This document shows, one piece after another, positions 8,698 to 16,608 of a stretch of 64,000 nt of DNA. Below the pieces are notes generated by a model. The model was not told the DNA's origin. It did no database searches and worked only from the letters and a program-made list of their open reading frames with translations. The position numbers were made by a program, and so were the translations under genes. The DNA lies in NCBI GenBank assembly GCA_947259495.1, contig CAMYLV010000022.1, forward strand, positions 1 through 64,000, written 5' to 3'. Positions within the stretch are counted from its first letter, which is position 1. Each line of letters begins with the position of its first letter. The stretch is from an uncultured Desulfobacterales bacterium. Its GTDB lineage: Bacteria > Desulfobacterota > Desulfobacteria > Desulfobacterales > JAHEIW01.

Positions 8698-9639
8698 CTA
8701 TAGTTCCTCATAAAACGGCGTAAATTTATCCCAGAATGCCGGCTCGCTGCAGCCGATGCAGGGCGCACCCGCCTCAATCGGCCAGCTGGTGCCGTCGTTG
8801 AATTTCGCCACCGGACAGTTGTTGTAGGTTTCGGGACCCCGGCAGCCGACCTTGTAGAGGCAATAGCCCATCGCAGCCTCCTCGGATCCGAATTGTTCCA
8901 CAAACTCCTCGTTTTCAAAATGCGCCCGTCGCGGACACTGATCGTGAATGGTCTTACCATAGGCCCACACCGGACGGCCCAGATTGTCCAGGGCTGGAAG
9001 TTTGCCCAGCAACAGGTAATTGACCACCGTGCCGACAAAATTAATCCCATTGGGCGGACATCCGGCAATGTTCACGGTTTTGATGCCCATCACCTCACCG
9101 ACACCCTTGTAGCCGCCGGGGTTGGGCTTTGCCGCCGGGATATTGCCGAAACTGGAGCATGATCCATTACAGATCACACCGGCAGCATGGGGGATGACAT
9201 CTTTGGCGATTTCTAAAAATGTCCGGCCGCCGATTTTCCCGTATGCGCCGTCAAATTTGGTGGCAATGGCACCCTCAACTACGCAGATGAATTTGCCTTT
9301 ATACTTATTCACTGCGTTTTGAAGCTGCTCCTCTGCCTGCTGGCCGGCGGCTGCCATGATGGTCTCGTGATATTCGATGTCGAGAATTTCAAGAACCAGC
9401 TCATCGATCCAGGGATACATGGATCTGATCAGGGCTTCCGTGCAACCGGTACATTCACCAAAATGCAGGTAAATGACCGGCGGGCGCTGCGCCGGTGCCG
9501 CAAAGACTTCCGCCACTTTTGGCACAAACGATGACGAGAGCCCCATGGTGGCCGTCAGGAACGTACAGAACTTCATGAAGTCCCTGCGGGAGACGCCTTT
9601 GCCCTCCAACCTCTCATAAAATGCCTTTTCCGTTTCCAT
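8698..9639 (-). CDS. [NiFe] hydrogenase small subunit, Tat-exported
   Basis: A 313-residue electron-transfer subunit. A twin-arginine signal (SRRDFMKFC, residues 17-25, then a hydrophobic stretch to about 48) sends the folded heterodimer to the periplasm. The proximal [4Fe-4S] ligands are in GECTGCTEAL, NGSCSSFGN and AGCPPNG. The distal and medial clusters are served by HDQCPRR, GCRGP, NNCPVAKFN and CIGCSEP. The SWPIEAG segment retains Pro at the position that is Cys in many [NiFeSe] enzymes, which points to a standard [3Fe-4S] medial cluster. There is no C-terminal membrane helix, so the partner is probably a soluble cytochrome c3. SD AAGGAGGTG lies five bases before the ATG. The large subunit follows after 40 bp. 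Confidence 0.96.
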   Translation of the reverse strand: METEKAFYERLEGKGVSRRDFMKFCTFLTATMGLSSSFVPKVAEVFAAPAQRPPVIYLHFGECTGCTEALIRSMYPWIDELVLEILDIEYHETIMAAAGQQAEEQLQNAVNKYKGKFICVVEGAIATKFDGAYGKIGGRTFLEIAKDVIPHAAGVICNGSCSSFGNIPAAKPNPGGYKGVGEVMGIKTVNIAGCPPNGINFVGTVVNYLLLGKLPALDNLGRPVWAYGKTIHDQCPRRAHFENEEFVEQFGSEEAAMGYCLYKVGCRGPETYNNCPVAKFNDGTSWPIEAGAPCIGCSEPAFWDKFTPFYEEL

Positions 9640-9929
9640 TTACACCTCCTTGATGCGATTAAAGATCATTCAGGTACCACTTATGTTAATTACATAGGGT
9701 TTTTGCAAAGATTGGCTAACCAACCGATTTAGCTGGCTGATTCCATAGTTTGCAAGACTAAATGGGAAGGGTGCAGTTAGAAAAACCGTAAATTTAATTT
9801 TAAATAACCTTTTAAATATATCTGAAAGTTACTAAAAATTTGTCGCCTTTTAAAAAACTGAATAAGGTTTATTATTTAAGAAATAAATTCCATTAAGTCA
9901 ACTAAAAAATATCGTTTTAGGGTCGCATA

Positions 9930-10415
9930 TCAGCTGTCATCTGTGCCATTGCTGAAATCGTCATCGGCAATTTTTAGAGACGAATCCAGTTTGTTGAGCT
10001 TATCTTTATCCTCGTAATCGGATTCAAAATCATCCTCGAGCAGTTCATCCATCTCTTCGCCCTGCTCCTCAACCGTCTCTTCTTTATCATCCGCTTCGGG
10101 TGCGGGTCCAGGTTCTATTGCAAGCAACTCCAGATCATCGAAAAACAGGTCCGTTGATTCCTGGCCTTTGGTGGCATACAACTCTTTGACGGAATCTGCA
10201 ATTTTTTCAGCATAAATCCCGGGCGGATAGAGATTGTTTGTCCGCAAAGCGGAAATCAAATTCTCACGACCGCTTTTAATGGCGGCACGGATCACCTTTG
10301 AATCGTAAGTTTCCTCACACAGCAACGATAAAATCTGCTTGTCGAGTTCCGCAAATTCACGGATAATCAATTGTTTGTTATTATCGTCTCTTACAATGGT
10401 GTATTTTTGCTTCAT
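9930..10415 (-). CDS. Acidic hypothetical protein
   Basis: A 161-residue protein I do not recognise. The first about 95 residues look globular (KQKYTIVRD... KQILSLLCEETY ... RTNNLYPPGIYAEKIAD). The last about 60 are strongly acidic (runs of D/E such as MDELLEDDFESDYEDKDK) and probably disordered. The ATG at 10415 has GGAAAGGGAA upstream. The frame stays open further upstream only because it reads antisense through a tRNA-Ser gene, so a longer start is not credible. There is no signal peptide. It sits alone between the hydrogenase promoter region and the tRNA-Ser pair, so context gives no function. Confidence 0.65.
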   Translation of the reverse strand: MKQKYTIVRDDNNKQLIIREFAELDKQILSLLCEETYDSKVIRAAIKSGRENLISALRTNNLYPPGIYAEKIADSVKELYATKGQESTDLFFDDLELLAIEPGPAPEADDKEETVEEQGEEMDELLEDDFESDYEDKDKLNKLDSSLKIADDDFSNGTDDS

Positions 10416-10617
10416 TTTAATTCCCTTTCCAGCAAAAACAAAATTAATTGCAAAAGCATTAACGCCTTCGAAACCATAAAAAATAAAACCTGTCAACACA
10501 TAATGCAAAGACAAAAATATTGACCATATATGTGTGGAATGGTAATTGTATAAATTTGACACCTGAATCTTGCACGAGTCGGAGACTTTCATATGCAAGG
10601 TCCAGGTAATATACAAT

Positions 10618-10705
10618 GGAGGGATGGCTGAGTGGTCGAAAGCGGCGGTCTTGAAAACCGTTGAGGGTAACACCTCCGTGGGTTCGAATCCTACTCCCTC
10701 CGCCA
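10618..10705 (+). tRNA. tRNA-Ser (anticodon TGA)
   Basis: The acceptor stem GGAGGGA pairs with TCCCTCC, followed by discriminator G and an encoded CCA. The anticodon loop CTTGAAA gives TGA. There is a long variable arm (TGAGGGTAACACCTCCG) as expected for a class II tRNA, and the T-loop is GGTTCGAATCC. A 10-bp hairpin, ATAAAATTGC-TTC-GCAATTTTAT, follows at once and may guide 3' processing. Confidence 0.96.
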
Positions 10706-10754
10706 TAAAATTGCTTCGCAATTTTATATAAAAAAACTTTGGAAAATTTTTTTT

Positions 10755-10847
10755 GGAGAGATGGCCGAGTTGGCTGAAGGCACTCGCCTGCTAAGCGAGT
10801 AAGGGGGGAAACCTCCTTCCAGGGTTCGAATCCCTGTCTCTCCGCCA
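10755..10847 (+). tRNA. tRNA-Ser (anticodon GCT), integration target
   Basis: The acceptor stem GGAGAGA pairs with TCTCTCC, with discriminator G and an encoded CCA. The anticodon stem ACTCGC/GCGAGT carries loop CTGCTAA, anticodon GCT. There is a long variable arm and T-loop GGTTCGAATCC. The 3' half from 10786 is duplicated exactly at 14037, marking this gene as the attachment site of a mobile element; the intact copy here keeps the tRNA functional. Confidence 0.96.
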
Positions 10848-10872
10848 CAAGAAATGACTGAGCCGGTTTTCT
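10786..10872 (+). repeat. 87-bp att repeat, left copy (within intact tRNA-Ser)
   Basis: It is identical to 14037-14123, covering the anticodon loop, variable arm, T arm, CCA and 25 further bases ending in GAGCCGGTTTTCT. Beyond the repeat the left copy continues into an imperfect terminator arm (GGAAATCGGCTC). Confidence 0.9.
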
Positions 10873-10910
10873 AATCAGGAAATCGGCTCTCTAATTTGAC
10901 AATAATCAAT

Positions 10911-10934
10911 AAATCGTACTACCTATCGTACTAC
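10911..10934 (+). repeat. Possible integrase arm-type site, left
   Basis: The 24-mer starts AAATCGTACTA and ends CGTACTAC. It matches 13900-13923 at most positions in the same orientation. Placement just inside each island end suggests recombinase binding; this is inferred only. Confidence 0.35.
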
Positions 10935-11277
10935 TTTCCATTGAAATGGCAAAAATCTAATCAGATAGATTCAATTTAGAGCTTACAACCAAATCGCGTA
11001 CCAATTAGCCGAAAAATCCAGATATCCCTTACAAATCTGAAAAATTGCCAAAATGCATGTACTCTCATATCGGTACTTGGCGATATTTGATTATTTGGCA
11101 ACTGATATAATCCCACCACAATAATTTATCTTTTCAAACTGCCGCTCTTCTTAATAATTCTCTAATACCTTTTCCACCAATTTACCCAGAAGATCCAAAA
11201 AGATGGGAATAATGTCCTTTTACGACACCCATCATCATTTTCGATTACACTAGAAGCCATTTCAAAACCCCGTTTCA

Positions 11278-11420
11278 GCCGATTTGCGGCTTTTGCAAAG
11301 CGCTAAGCTTGTTGCGCTAATCCGCCTGAGGCGGAGAAAACTCGGGCTAAAGCCCTCAAACAATTCAAGATTTTACGCTCCACTGCGCTAAGCGCTTTTT
11401 AACAAAAGTCCGCAATTGGC
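11278..11420. repeat. 143-bp imperfect palindrome overlapping the start of the lipoprotein gene
   Basis: The left arm GCCGATTTGCGGCTTTTG is matched by the complement of the right arm CAAAAGTCCGCAATTGGC. Inner parts include AGCGCTAAG on both sides and GGGCTAAAGCCC near the centre. The size equals that of the 144-146 bp palindromes elsewhere in the window, but the sequence is a different family. Its right arm runs into the signal-peptide codons of the next gene. Confidence 0.6.
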
Positions 11421-11486
11421 TTAGCAGTTGGATTTTTTTCTGCTTCAACGATTTTTACAATCGGTTGTACTGCCAAAAAAGTCAAA

Positions 11487-11840
11487 GTGGTCTATGACAA
11501 AGAGGGAAACTCAGGATATTCGGAAGTAGATCATAAGCATAAAAAAGGCGGTCCTCCTTCTCATGCCCCTGCTCATGGGTATCGGGCTAAATACCAGTAC
11601 CGGTATTATCCAAGATGTTCAGTTTATTATGACTATGGACGAAAAATATACTTTTATATAAAAGGCGATCATTGGGAAGTTGGTGCTTCTTTGCCGAGCC
11701 ACCTTAGGATCAGCTTAGGTGATTCTGTAAACATTGAATTGGATACCGATAAGCCCTACATTCATCATACAGAGCATATAAAAAAGCACCCACCGGGGCA
11801 CCTGAAGAAACATCATAAAAAGAAGCACAAATGGGGCTAA
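11487..11840 (+). CDS. Small lipoprotein with a disrupted 5' end
   Basis: A 117-residue frame from a GTG, but the same frame upstream (11403-11486) encodes KSAIGLAVGFFSASTIFTIGC, split here only by position: a hydrophobic segment ending in the lipobox TIGC. No ATG, GTG or TTG precedes it before an in-frame TAA at 11400, so the true start seems to have been lost or replaced by the palindrome ending at 11420. The mature part is rich in His, Lys and Tyr (HKHKKGG, YQYRYYPRC, KKHHKKKHKWG), with a central β-rich core of unknown family. A metal-binding or structural role is possible but unsupported. Base composition is AT-rich like the rest of the island. It may be a pseudogene. Confidence 0.5.
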   Translation: MVYDKEGNSGYSEVDHKHKKGGPPSHAPAHGYRAKYQYRYYPRCSVYYDYGRKIYFYIKGDHWEVGASLPSHLRISLGDSVNIELDTDKPYIHHTEHIKKHPPGHLKKHHKKKHKWG

Positions 11841-11870
11841 GGTAATATTAACAAAAATTAGACCGTTGAT

Positions 11871-11907
11871 AAAGGCAGGGTCAGCTATGGCCCTGCCGTA
11901 ATTTTTG
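11871..11907 (+). terminator. Rho-independent terminator
   Basis: The stem GGCAGGG with CCCTGCC and a 10-nt loop, then GTAATTTTTG, lies 30 bp past the stop of the lipoprotein frame. The about 300 bp that follow (to 12211) are very AT-rich and hold no gene I can support. Confidence 0.65.
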
Positions 11908-12211
11908 ATGCCTCCAGCAGAGAGCAAGTATTAGATGATTAAAGTTCTTGTGTTATTCATTTAGTGTCTACAATCAATATATTGCGGACAAGCCCTTTGC
12001 CAAAGTTGAATATATCGAGCATTTATTTGTGAAAAAAATGAAACACTTTTGTTGACTTTTTTTCACTATTATAGGCCATAAAAAATCTTACATTTCGATT
12101 AACCATTTGAAATTAAATTATATTTAGTTATTACGAAAGGCTTGCATAATTTTTGCAAATTTGAAATGATAAGCTTCATCTATAAAAATATGAATTTGCC
12201 GGAGGAAAACC

Positions 12212-13468
12212 ATGAATTGGCTGATTTCAAAAGGAAAAGCTGGAAAACAAATCTCTATTAGGAATGTGCTCTCAATTTTTGTATTGGGTATTTTTATTGC
12301 TATAGGGATGGGGATATCCGGTATATGGGCGAATGAGGATAATACTGAAAATAATCTGGATGACGCTAACTTCAGCTATCAGAATGCAGCGCAGACCCAA
12401 CATGCACATAACCTGGCGGTCCAGGCAACATTTCAGGACCCTGAAGTGGCTGAGGCCATTGCGAATGCTAAAATAAGCAAAGATCCCCAGAATATTCAAG
12501 ATGCTAAAGAACTGTTTCATGATAAACTGGAAAATTTTAGCAAGCAAATTTCAGATATGCGTGCATCGAATATAGGATGGGGCAATATTGCCAAGCATTT
12601 GGACGTACATCCTTCTGTTTTGGGAAGAGGGCATTCTAAATTTTCCGGCAAACATAATTTTTCGCATTCAAAACACGCTCATATGCAAGAAGATCGCACC
12701 GAAAATAATTTAGATGACGCTCGCTTCAGCTACCAGAATGCAGCGCAGGCGCAACATGCGCAGAACCTTGCTTTTCAGGCGACATTGCAAGACTCTGAGG
12801 TAGCCGATGCCATTGCGCTTGCTAAAACGAGCAAAGATCCCCAAGATATTCATGACGCGAAAGCATTGTTTCATGATAAAATGGACGCGTTTAGCAAGCA
12901 AATTTCAGATATGCGTGCATCGAATATAGGATGGGGCAATATTGCCAAACAAATAAACGTGCATCCTTCTTATTTAGGAAAGGGACAATCTATAATTTTT
13001 GGCAAACATAATGTTTCGTATTCAAGGCACGCCCAAACCAAATCTAAGATTAAAGCAGCACCTGCCAAGAGCCATAAAGGTAAAAATGCAAAGGGGCATT
13101 ATGGCCGTAGCGCAGTATCAAAGGGTAAAAGCTTAGGCCTATCCCGAACGGTAGACTCAGGTCATAGCAAAGGCCGGGGGCTTGCCTTAGGGCACAGTGA
13201 AGGCACAGGCGGCAGCGCCCTTGCCGGACATAGCGCCGGCCACGGTAACGGTCATGGTAATGGCCATGGCGGCGGCAACGGCGTCGGTCATGGTGGCGGC
13301 AACGGCGGCGGTAATGGTGGCGGAAACGGTGGTGGCAATGGCGGTGGCAACGGCGGCGGTAACGGCGGTGGCAACGGTGGCGGTAATGGCGGCGGTAACG
13401 GTGGCGGTAATGGCGGCGGTAACGGCGGTGGCAACGGTGGCGGTAACGGCGGCGGTAACGGAAAATAG
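12212..13468 (+). CDS. Secreted protein with a duplicated domain and a (GGGN)n tail
   Basis: A 418-residue protein with SD GGAGGAAAA. It has an N-terminal membrane/signal segment (residues about 22-44, VLSIFVLGIFIAIGMGIS). Two tandem copies of a roughly 115-residue unit follow (about 46-160 and 164-275), each with NNLDDA.FSYQNAAQ, a helical centre and SDMRASNIGWGNIAK followed by a V-H-P-S motif. Next comes a Lys/His/Gly linker and from about residue 345 a Gly-rich tail of GGGN repeats to the end. The GWGNIAK unit occurs, from memory, in other bacterial exported proteins of unknown function. The tail resembles glycine-rich surface or matrix proteins. The duplication is recent: the SDMRASNIGWGNIAK segments are identical in DNA. 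Function unknown; the gene is cargo of the tRNA island. Confidence 0.8.
   Translation: MNWLISKGKAGKQISIRNVLSIFVLGIFIAIGMGISGIWANEDNTENNLDDANFSYQNAAQTQHAHNLAVQATFQDPEVAEAIANAKISKDPQNIQDAKELFHDKLENFSKQISDMRASNIGWGNIAKHLDVHPSVLGRGHSKFSGKHNFSHSKHAHMQEDRTENNLDDARFSYQNAAQAQHAQNLAFQATLQDSEVADAIALAKTSKDPQDIHDAKALFHDKMDAFSKQISDMRASNIGWGNIAKQINVHPSYLGKGQSIIFGKHNVSYSRHAQTKSKIKAAPAKSHKGKNAKGHYGRSAVSKGKSLGLSRTVDSGHSKGRGLALGHSEGTGGSALAGHSAGHGNGHGNGHGGGNGVGHGGGNGGGNGGGNGGGNGGGNGGGNGGGNGGGNGGGNGGGNGGGNGGGNGGGNGGGNGK
13248..13465 (+). repeat. 12-bp coding repeat (Gly-Gly-Gly-Asn)
   Basis: A tandem array of GGYGGYAAYGGY-type units with third-position variation only encodes the GGGN tail. Such arrays change length easily by slippage, so tail length is probably variable between strains. 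Confidence 0.85.
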
Positions 13469-13506
13469 AATTTTAATTATCTAAATATACGTAATAATTT
13501 ATTATT

Positions 13507-13538
13507 AAGGCAGAGCCAGCAAAGGTTTTGCCTTTTTT
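13507..13538 (+). terminator. Rho-independent terminator
   Basis: AAGGCA pairs with TGCCTT, followed by T residues, 38 bp after the stop of the secreted repeat protein. Confidence 0.55.
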
Positions 13539-13539
13539 A

Positions 13540-14036
13540 TATATTTTCATTTTGGCTTTGGATTTTATCACCTAATTGCATTTGTATGCTTCTGCAAAAC
13601 TTGCGATATCTCCATCTATGCAAAATGAACAGCCATTAAAACCTAAAGATACCTTAGAAAATATCACAAGCTCGGGAAGGGATAAGGATAGAGCCTTAGC
13701 GACTCTATCCCGCTAATTGTCAAAGAGCTTTTCAATCCGACTTCACCTTTCTATAGTTTAAGAAAATTTGATTTTTATTTTTTCAAGATGCGAGCGCGCC
13801 GATAAACTCGCGGGAAAATGCCCCCCCTAAAAATTCAAAATCCGCGTTTCTGCGGGCCCATCGAGGGTACTAAGCGGTGGCACCTTGACTCCCTCCCCCA
13901 AATCGTACTATATACTGTACCACTTATAAATTATCTTGCCCCATTTTACAGATTCGAATAAACACAAGATAGATCTCAGTTGCTGATTTTTTAAAGTAAA
14001 CACGGTTCATTAGTATTACAGTTAAATCAGGTATTT
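13540..14036. other. Non-coding right part of the tRNA island
   Basis: No supported gene. It contains a hairpin GGATAGAG...CTCTATCC (about 13692-13717) without a T-run and a GC-rich stretch around 13790-13900. The sequence changes character abruptly at the att repeat (14037). Confidence 0.4.
13900..13923 (+). repeat. Possible integrase arm-type site, right
   Basis: The 24-mer starting AAATCGTACTA is similar to 10911-10934 and lies 113 bp inside the right att repeat. Confidence 0.35.
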
Positions 14037-14123
14037 GCCTGCTAAGCGAGTAAGGGGGGAAACCTCCTTCCAGGGTTCGAATCCCTGTCTCTCCGCCACA
14101 AGAAATGACTGAGCCGGTTTTCT
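14037..14123 (+). repeat. 87-bp att repeat, right copy (tRNA-Ser 3' fragment)
   Basis: An exact copy of 10786-10872 that lacks the 5' half of the tRNA, so it is not a functional gene. Beyond the repeat lies GAAAACCGGCTC, which completes a perfect 12-bp terminator with GAGCCGGTTTTC; this side probably preserves the original chromosomal terminator of the tRNA. The 477 bp that follow (to 14600) hold no gene I can support. Confidence 0.9.
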
Positions 14124-14600
14124 GACCCGAAAACCGGCTCTCGCATTTATTGTTAAAAATGTTCGGTTTTGCAATATGTTGCAATTTATGTTGCGTTTGG
14201 ACAATATTACCCAATCCTCTGAATCTAAAGGATATACAAGATAGTTTAACAGCTTCTGCAATAAAATGTTGCAAATTGATGCGCCATTGTGTGCTCCTTG
14301 AACCCGGTGTTCTTGCTATTTTATATTTAACCTACCGTAATTATATATAAATATCACTTTTCAGCTATCCTGGCACAATTTGTGCTCCACTTGAGTAAAA
14401 ACGACATCTCTGATTCCACTAGATTTCATTTTGCAGGCTCTTGCAGCGCAGTGCGCAAACCGCCGGATCTACCCATTTTCTTCTTCTGCCGCGACCCTCA
14501 TCTACCAATGACTTGAATCCAAGTTACACCCTGTTTGATACTGGTATATTTTTGTGTAACGCCAAACATTGAATCATTTAGGCGCAAAGGAGGTCAAAAA

Positions 14601-14939
14601 ATGAAAGCCAAAATGTATTGTAGCGTTTCTCTGGTGCTGATCGTGGCCGTCATCGGTGCTGCAAGCGCAGCAGCGCAGTCGTTATCAAAAGCGCAAATGG
14701 TTAAATATTATGACAATTGCATTACAAAAAAAATCACCAACTGCAATGCCAAAACCGTTTTGAAAACTTCAAGATCAGCTAATCTAAGGCGAAAATCAAG
14801 GCTGGCGACAAGACAGGTAACTTTTTTTACATCAAATAGAAACAAGCTGGTCAATGAAATGGTTGAACAGGAAATTGGTCAAAAACAATACAAGGTGGAT
14901 CATTATCTGAACAAACGCTTTTTCGAAACGCACCCGTAA
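14601..14939 (+). CDS. Small exported protein of unknown function
   Basis: A 112-residue protein. The ATG at 14601 has SD AAAGGAGG; an in-frame start 66 bp upstream would only add non-family residues. A clear signal peptide (residues 1-25, hydrophobic LVLIVAVIGAASA) has a likely cleavage after ASAAA. The mature part is basic (CITKKITNC, RRKSRLATR), with two Cys close together (about residues 38 and 46) that could form a disulfide, and no recognisable family. It stands alone just outside the tRNA island. Confidence 0.65.
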   Translation: MKAKMYCSVSLVLIVAVIGAASAAAQSLSKAQMVKYYDNCITKKITNCNAKTVLKTSRSANLRRKSRLATRQVTFFTSNRNKLVNEMVEQEIGQKQYKVDHYLNKRFFETHP

Positions 14940-14987
14940 TTGTCGGTGTTGAGCTTAAAACTGCTGGACGCCCTACCCGTGAATGAC

Positions 14988-15099
14988 ATTTTATACCGCT
15001 TTTCGTAATAATGTTCTTGATTACGGAATTGGGGTATAAGTGGTTGTAGAAAAAAACGTTGGCATAACGCAACGTTTTTTTCTACAACCACTATACAAG
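14988..15099 (-). repeat. About 110-bp hairpin element (family B, copy 1)
   Basis: It contains a perfect 21-bp inverted repeat: TGGTTGTAGAAAAAAACGTT plus G, an 8-nt loop, and its exact complement ending TTTCTACAACCA. It is flanked by TTATACCGCTTTTCGTAATA. Relatives in the opposite orientation occur at 29068 and 51769. It may be a terminator-like or mobile intergenic repeat. Confidence 0.75.
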
Positions 15100-15488
15100 G
15101 GTGTTTCTACAGTATAGTCGAAAATTTTCAGAACAGACGGCCGACGCGGACTTAAGTTCTTCCGCAGCCGCCACAGGTCATCAAGCCCGAGGTAAAACCC
15201 CGGGTTTTTGACGTTTATAGGGCTGGCCCTAAAAAAGTGGCACCAACCATATCCCAATATCCAGACCGATTCAGGTTTTTACAGGGCGTTTCCTGGTTGA
15301 CCGATCTGCACGCAAAAGGCATCATCTAGGGCCTGCAATTTGTAGACAAAACGTTTCAATAACAGGTCTAACCAAAATAGAACGGGGGGCGATGATCATC
15401 GCTTGACACCCAATTGGCCAAATCTTATGTTACACATTGTAATAACTTGGGTTTATAGATAACCTTCTCAAAGAGGTCAACGTATAAA
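15100..15488. other. Non-coding spacer upstream of the lipoprotein pair
   Basis: No gene supported. Short stop-interrupted fragments around 15275-15345 read like degraded coding sequence on the plus strand, but no family can be named. A CCGAGGTAAAACCCCGGG palindrome lies near 15190. Confidence 0.3.
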
Positions 15489-16607
15489 ATGAAAGCGCTT
15501 ATTCTAATGTCGGCCTTTCTGGCAGGATTGTGGTTTTCCGCCTGCAAATCAACGCCGGAGCCCAGTACACCGGTGCCCCAGCTGCCGCAGACCCAAGAAT
15601 CGACCGAATCCCTTCCGCCGCCCTCTTCTGAGACCCGGGAATCCGATCAAGCCGGCGCACAGCCGGAATCAAAAACCAGCCGGTCGACCGGTTCCGAAGC
15701 CACCGAACCGCTAGAGCAATCGCCAACGGAAAAAGCGCAGACCGAACCGGCTGCTTCCGAAGATGCAGGTGAATCCACCCCGCCGGAAGCAGCTCAAAAA
15801 TCGGAGGGGCGTCAATCAGAAGCTGCGCCTACAGCAGAATCCAAATTGGCAAAAGCGCGGGAGGATTTGCGGGTCAGCCAGGCGACCGAGAAAAAAATAG
15901 CGGACAAGCTTGAGGCGCTCAAAAAATCCGGCACTGCCTCAGCCGAGGATATTCGCAATTACGAAATCTACCACGAGCGAGTCCGGGATATGGTCGCTGA
16001 AAACCGCAAAAGAGTCGAAAAAATGGAGAGCGCTTACAGCAAGCACACGCCGGAAGGAAAAGCGTCTGAGGCGCCTGCCGGCAGCGGTTTGCCCGGTTCG
16101 GATAAAACAATCCCTGAAGAACAAACCCAAGATCAGGTGGCAGAGCTGGACCGTCAGCTAACCGCCTCTCTTAACCAATTTGATGCACTGCTGCTAAAGG
16201 AAATGGAAACCATTGAAACCCAGTCCGCCGCCAAAATGCGGGATCTGGCACAAGAAGCAGCTGAGGCCGCCAAACGTTTGAAGGAAAAAGGCGTCGATCT
16301 AGGCACCTCAGAATCCGAATCATCCGATGAGGCCTCAGATCAGGAAAAGGCGGGTGAGAAAGAGGAATCGACCAAAGAAAATGACGCATCCGCTGAACAG
16401 GGTGACGTCGATGAGGCTGTTGCCTCCGGTGATCGACCCAAAGGCCAAGGTCCGGGTCCAAAAGACGACAGGGGCGGTCGCTATAGCAAGGAGGATGATG
16501 ATATCGTTGCCCGCCAGCTGCGTGAGGCAGCTGAAAACGAAACCGATCCGGAGCTCAAAGAAAAGCTCTGGAAAGAATACGAAGATTATAAGAAAAACAC
16601 GCAATAA
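15489..16607 (+). CDS. Acidic coiled-coil lipoprotein
   Basis: A 372-residue protein with a lipoprotein signal (residues 1-19, AFLAGLWFSAC, Cys19 as lipidation site). Residues 20-115 are Ser/Pro/Glu/Gln-rich and probably disordered. Residues about 118-185 and 225-280 form charged helices likely to be coiled coils (EDLRVSQATEKKIADKLEAL; MRDLAQEAAEAAKRLKEKG). A second acidic linker follows, and the end has the motif DDDIVARQLREAAENETDPE followed by KLWKEY. I recognise this end as recurring in proteobacterial lipoproteins of unknown function. It overlaps no gene, and its stop is one base before the next gene's ATG, so the pair is an operon. It is probably an outer-membrane-attached periplasmic spacer or scaffold. 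Confidence 0.75.
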   Translation: MKALILMSAFLAGLWFSACKSTPEPSTPVPQLPQTQESTESLPPPSSETRESDQAGAQPESKTSRSTGSEATEPLEQSPTEKAQTEPAASEDAGESTPPEAAQKSEGRQSEAAPTAESKLAKAREDLRVSQATEKKIADKLEALKKSGTASAEDIRNYEIYHERVRDMVAENRKRVEKMESAYSKHTPEGKASEAPAGSGLPGSDKTIPEEQTQDQVAELDRQLTASLNQFDALLLKEMETIETQSAAKMRDLAQEAAEAAKRLKEKGVDLGTSESESSDEASDQEKAGEKEESTKENDASAEQGDVDEAVASGDRPKGQGPGPKDDRGGRYSKEDDDIVARQLREAAENETDPELKEKLWKEYEDYKKNTQ

Positions 16608-16608
16608 A

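Larger units (their letters stand above)
10786..14123. mobile_element. Remnant genomic island inserted in tRNA-Ser(GCT)
   Basis: A 3.3-kb AT-rich segment is bounded by an exact 87-bp direct repeat (10786-10872 and 14037-14123) that starts in the tRNA anticodon stem and runs past the CCA. This is the usual signature of tyrosine-integrase insertion at a tRNA 3' end. Two similar 24-bp sequences containing CGTACTA lie just inside both ends (10911 and 13900) and could be integrase arm sites. The interior carries a damaged lipoprotein gene and a secreted repeat protein. I find no integrase or excisionase frame, so the element is probably decayed or mobilised in trans. Confidence 0.75.

Noticed and set aside
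9640-9800. Sigma-54 promoter for the hydrogenase operon
   Set aside because: A GG/GC pair near 9705-9725 has 13 instead of 10 bases between the elements; I could not fit a consensus.
10416-10848. Longer start or extra genes on the minus strand over the tRNA-Ser pair
   Set aside because: These frames are antisense readings of tRNA genes (the typical VGFEPT/RQGFEPWKE artefacts).
13197-13484. Ala/Val/Thr-rich protein in a second frame of the GGGN array
   Set aside because: It is a by-product of the 12-bp repeat; the other frame has a signal peptide, an SD and repeated domains.
13924-14274. Minus-strand frames across the right att repeat
   Set aside because: They read antisense through the tRNA fragment and have no family features.
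15260-15400. Pseudogene upstream of the lipoprotein pair
   Set aside because: A few residues in one frame look protein-like but are cut by stops, and no family can be recognised.
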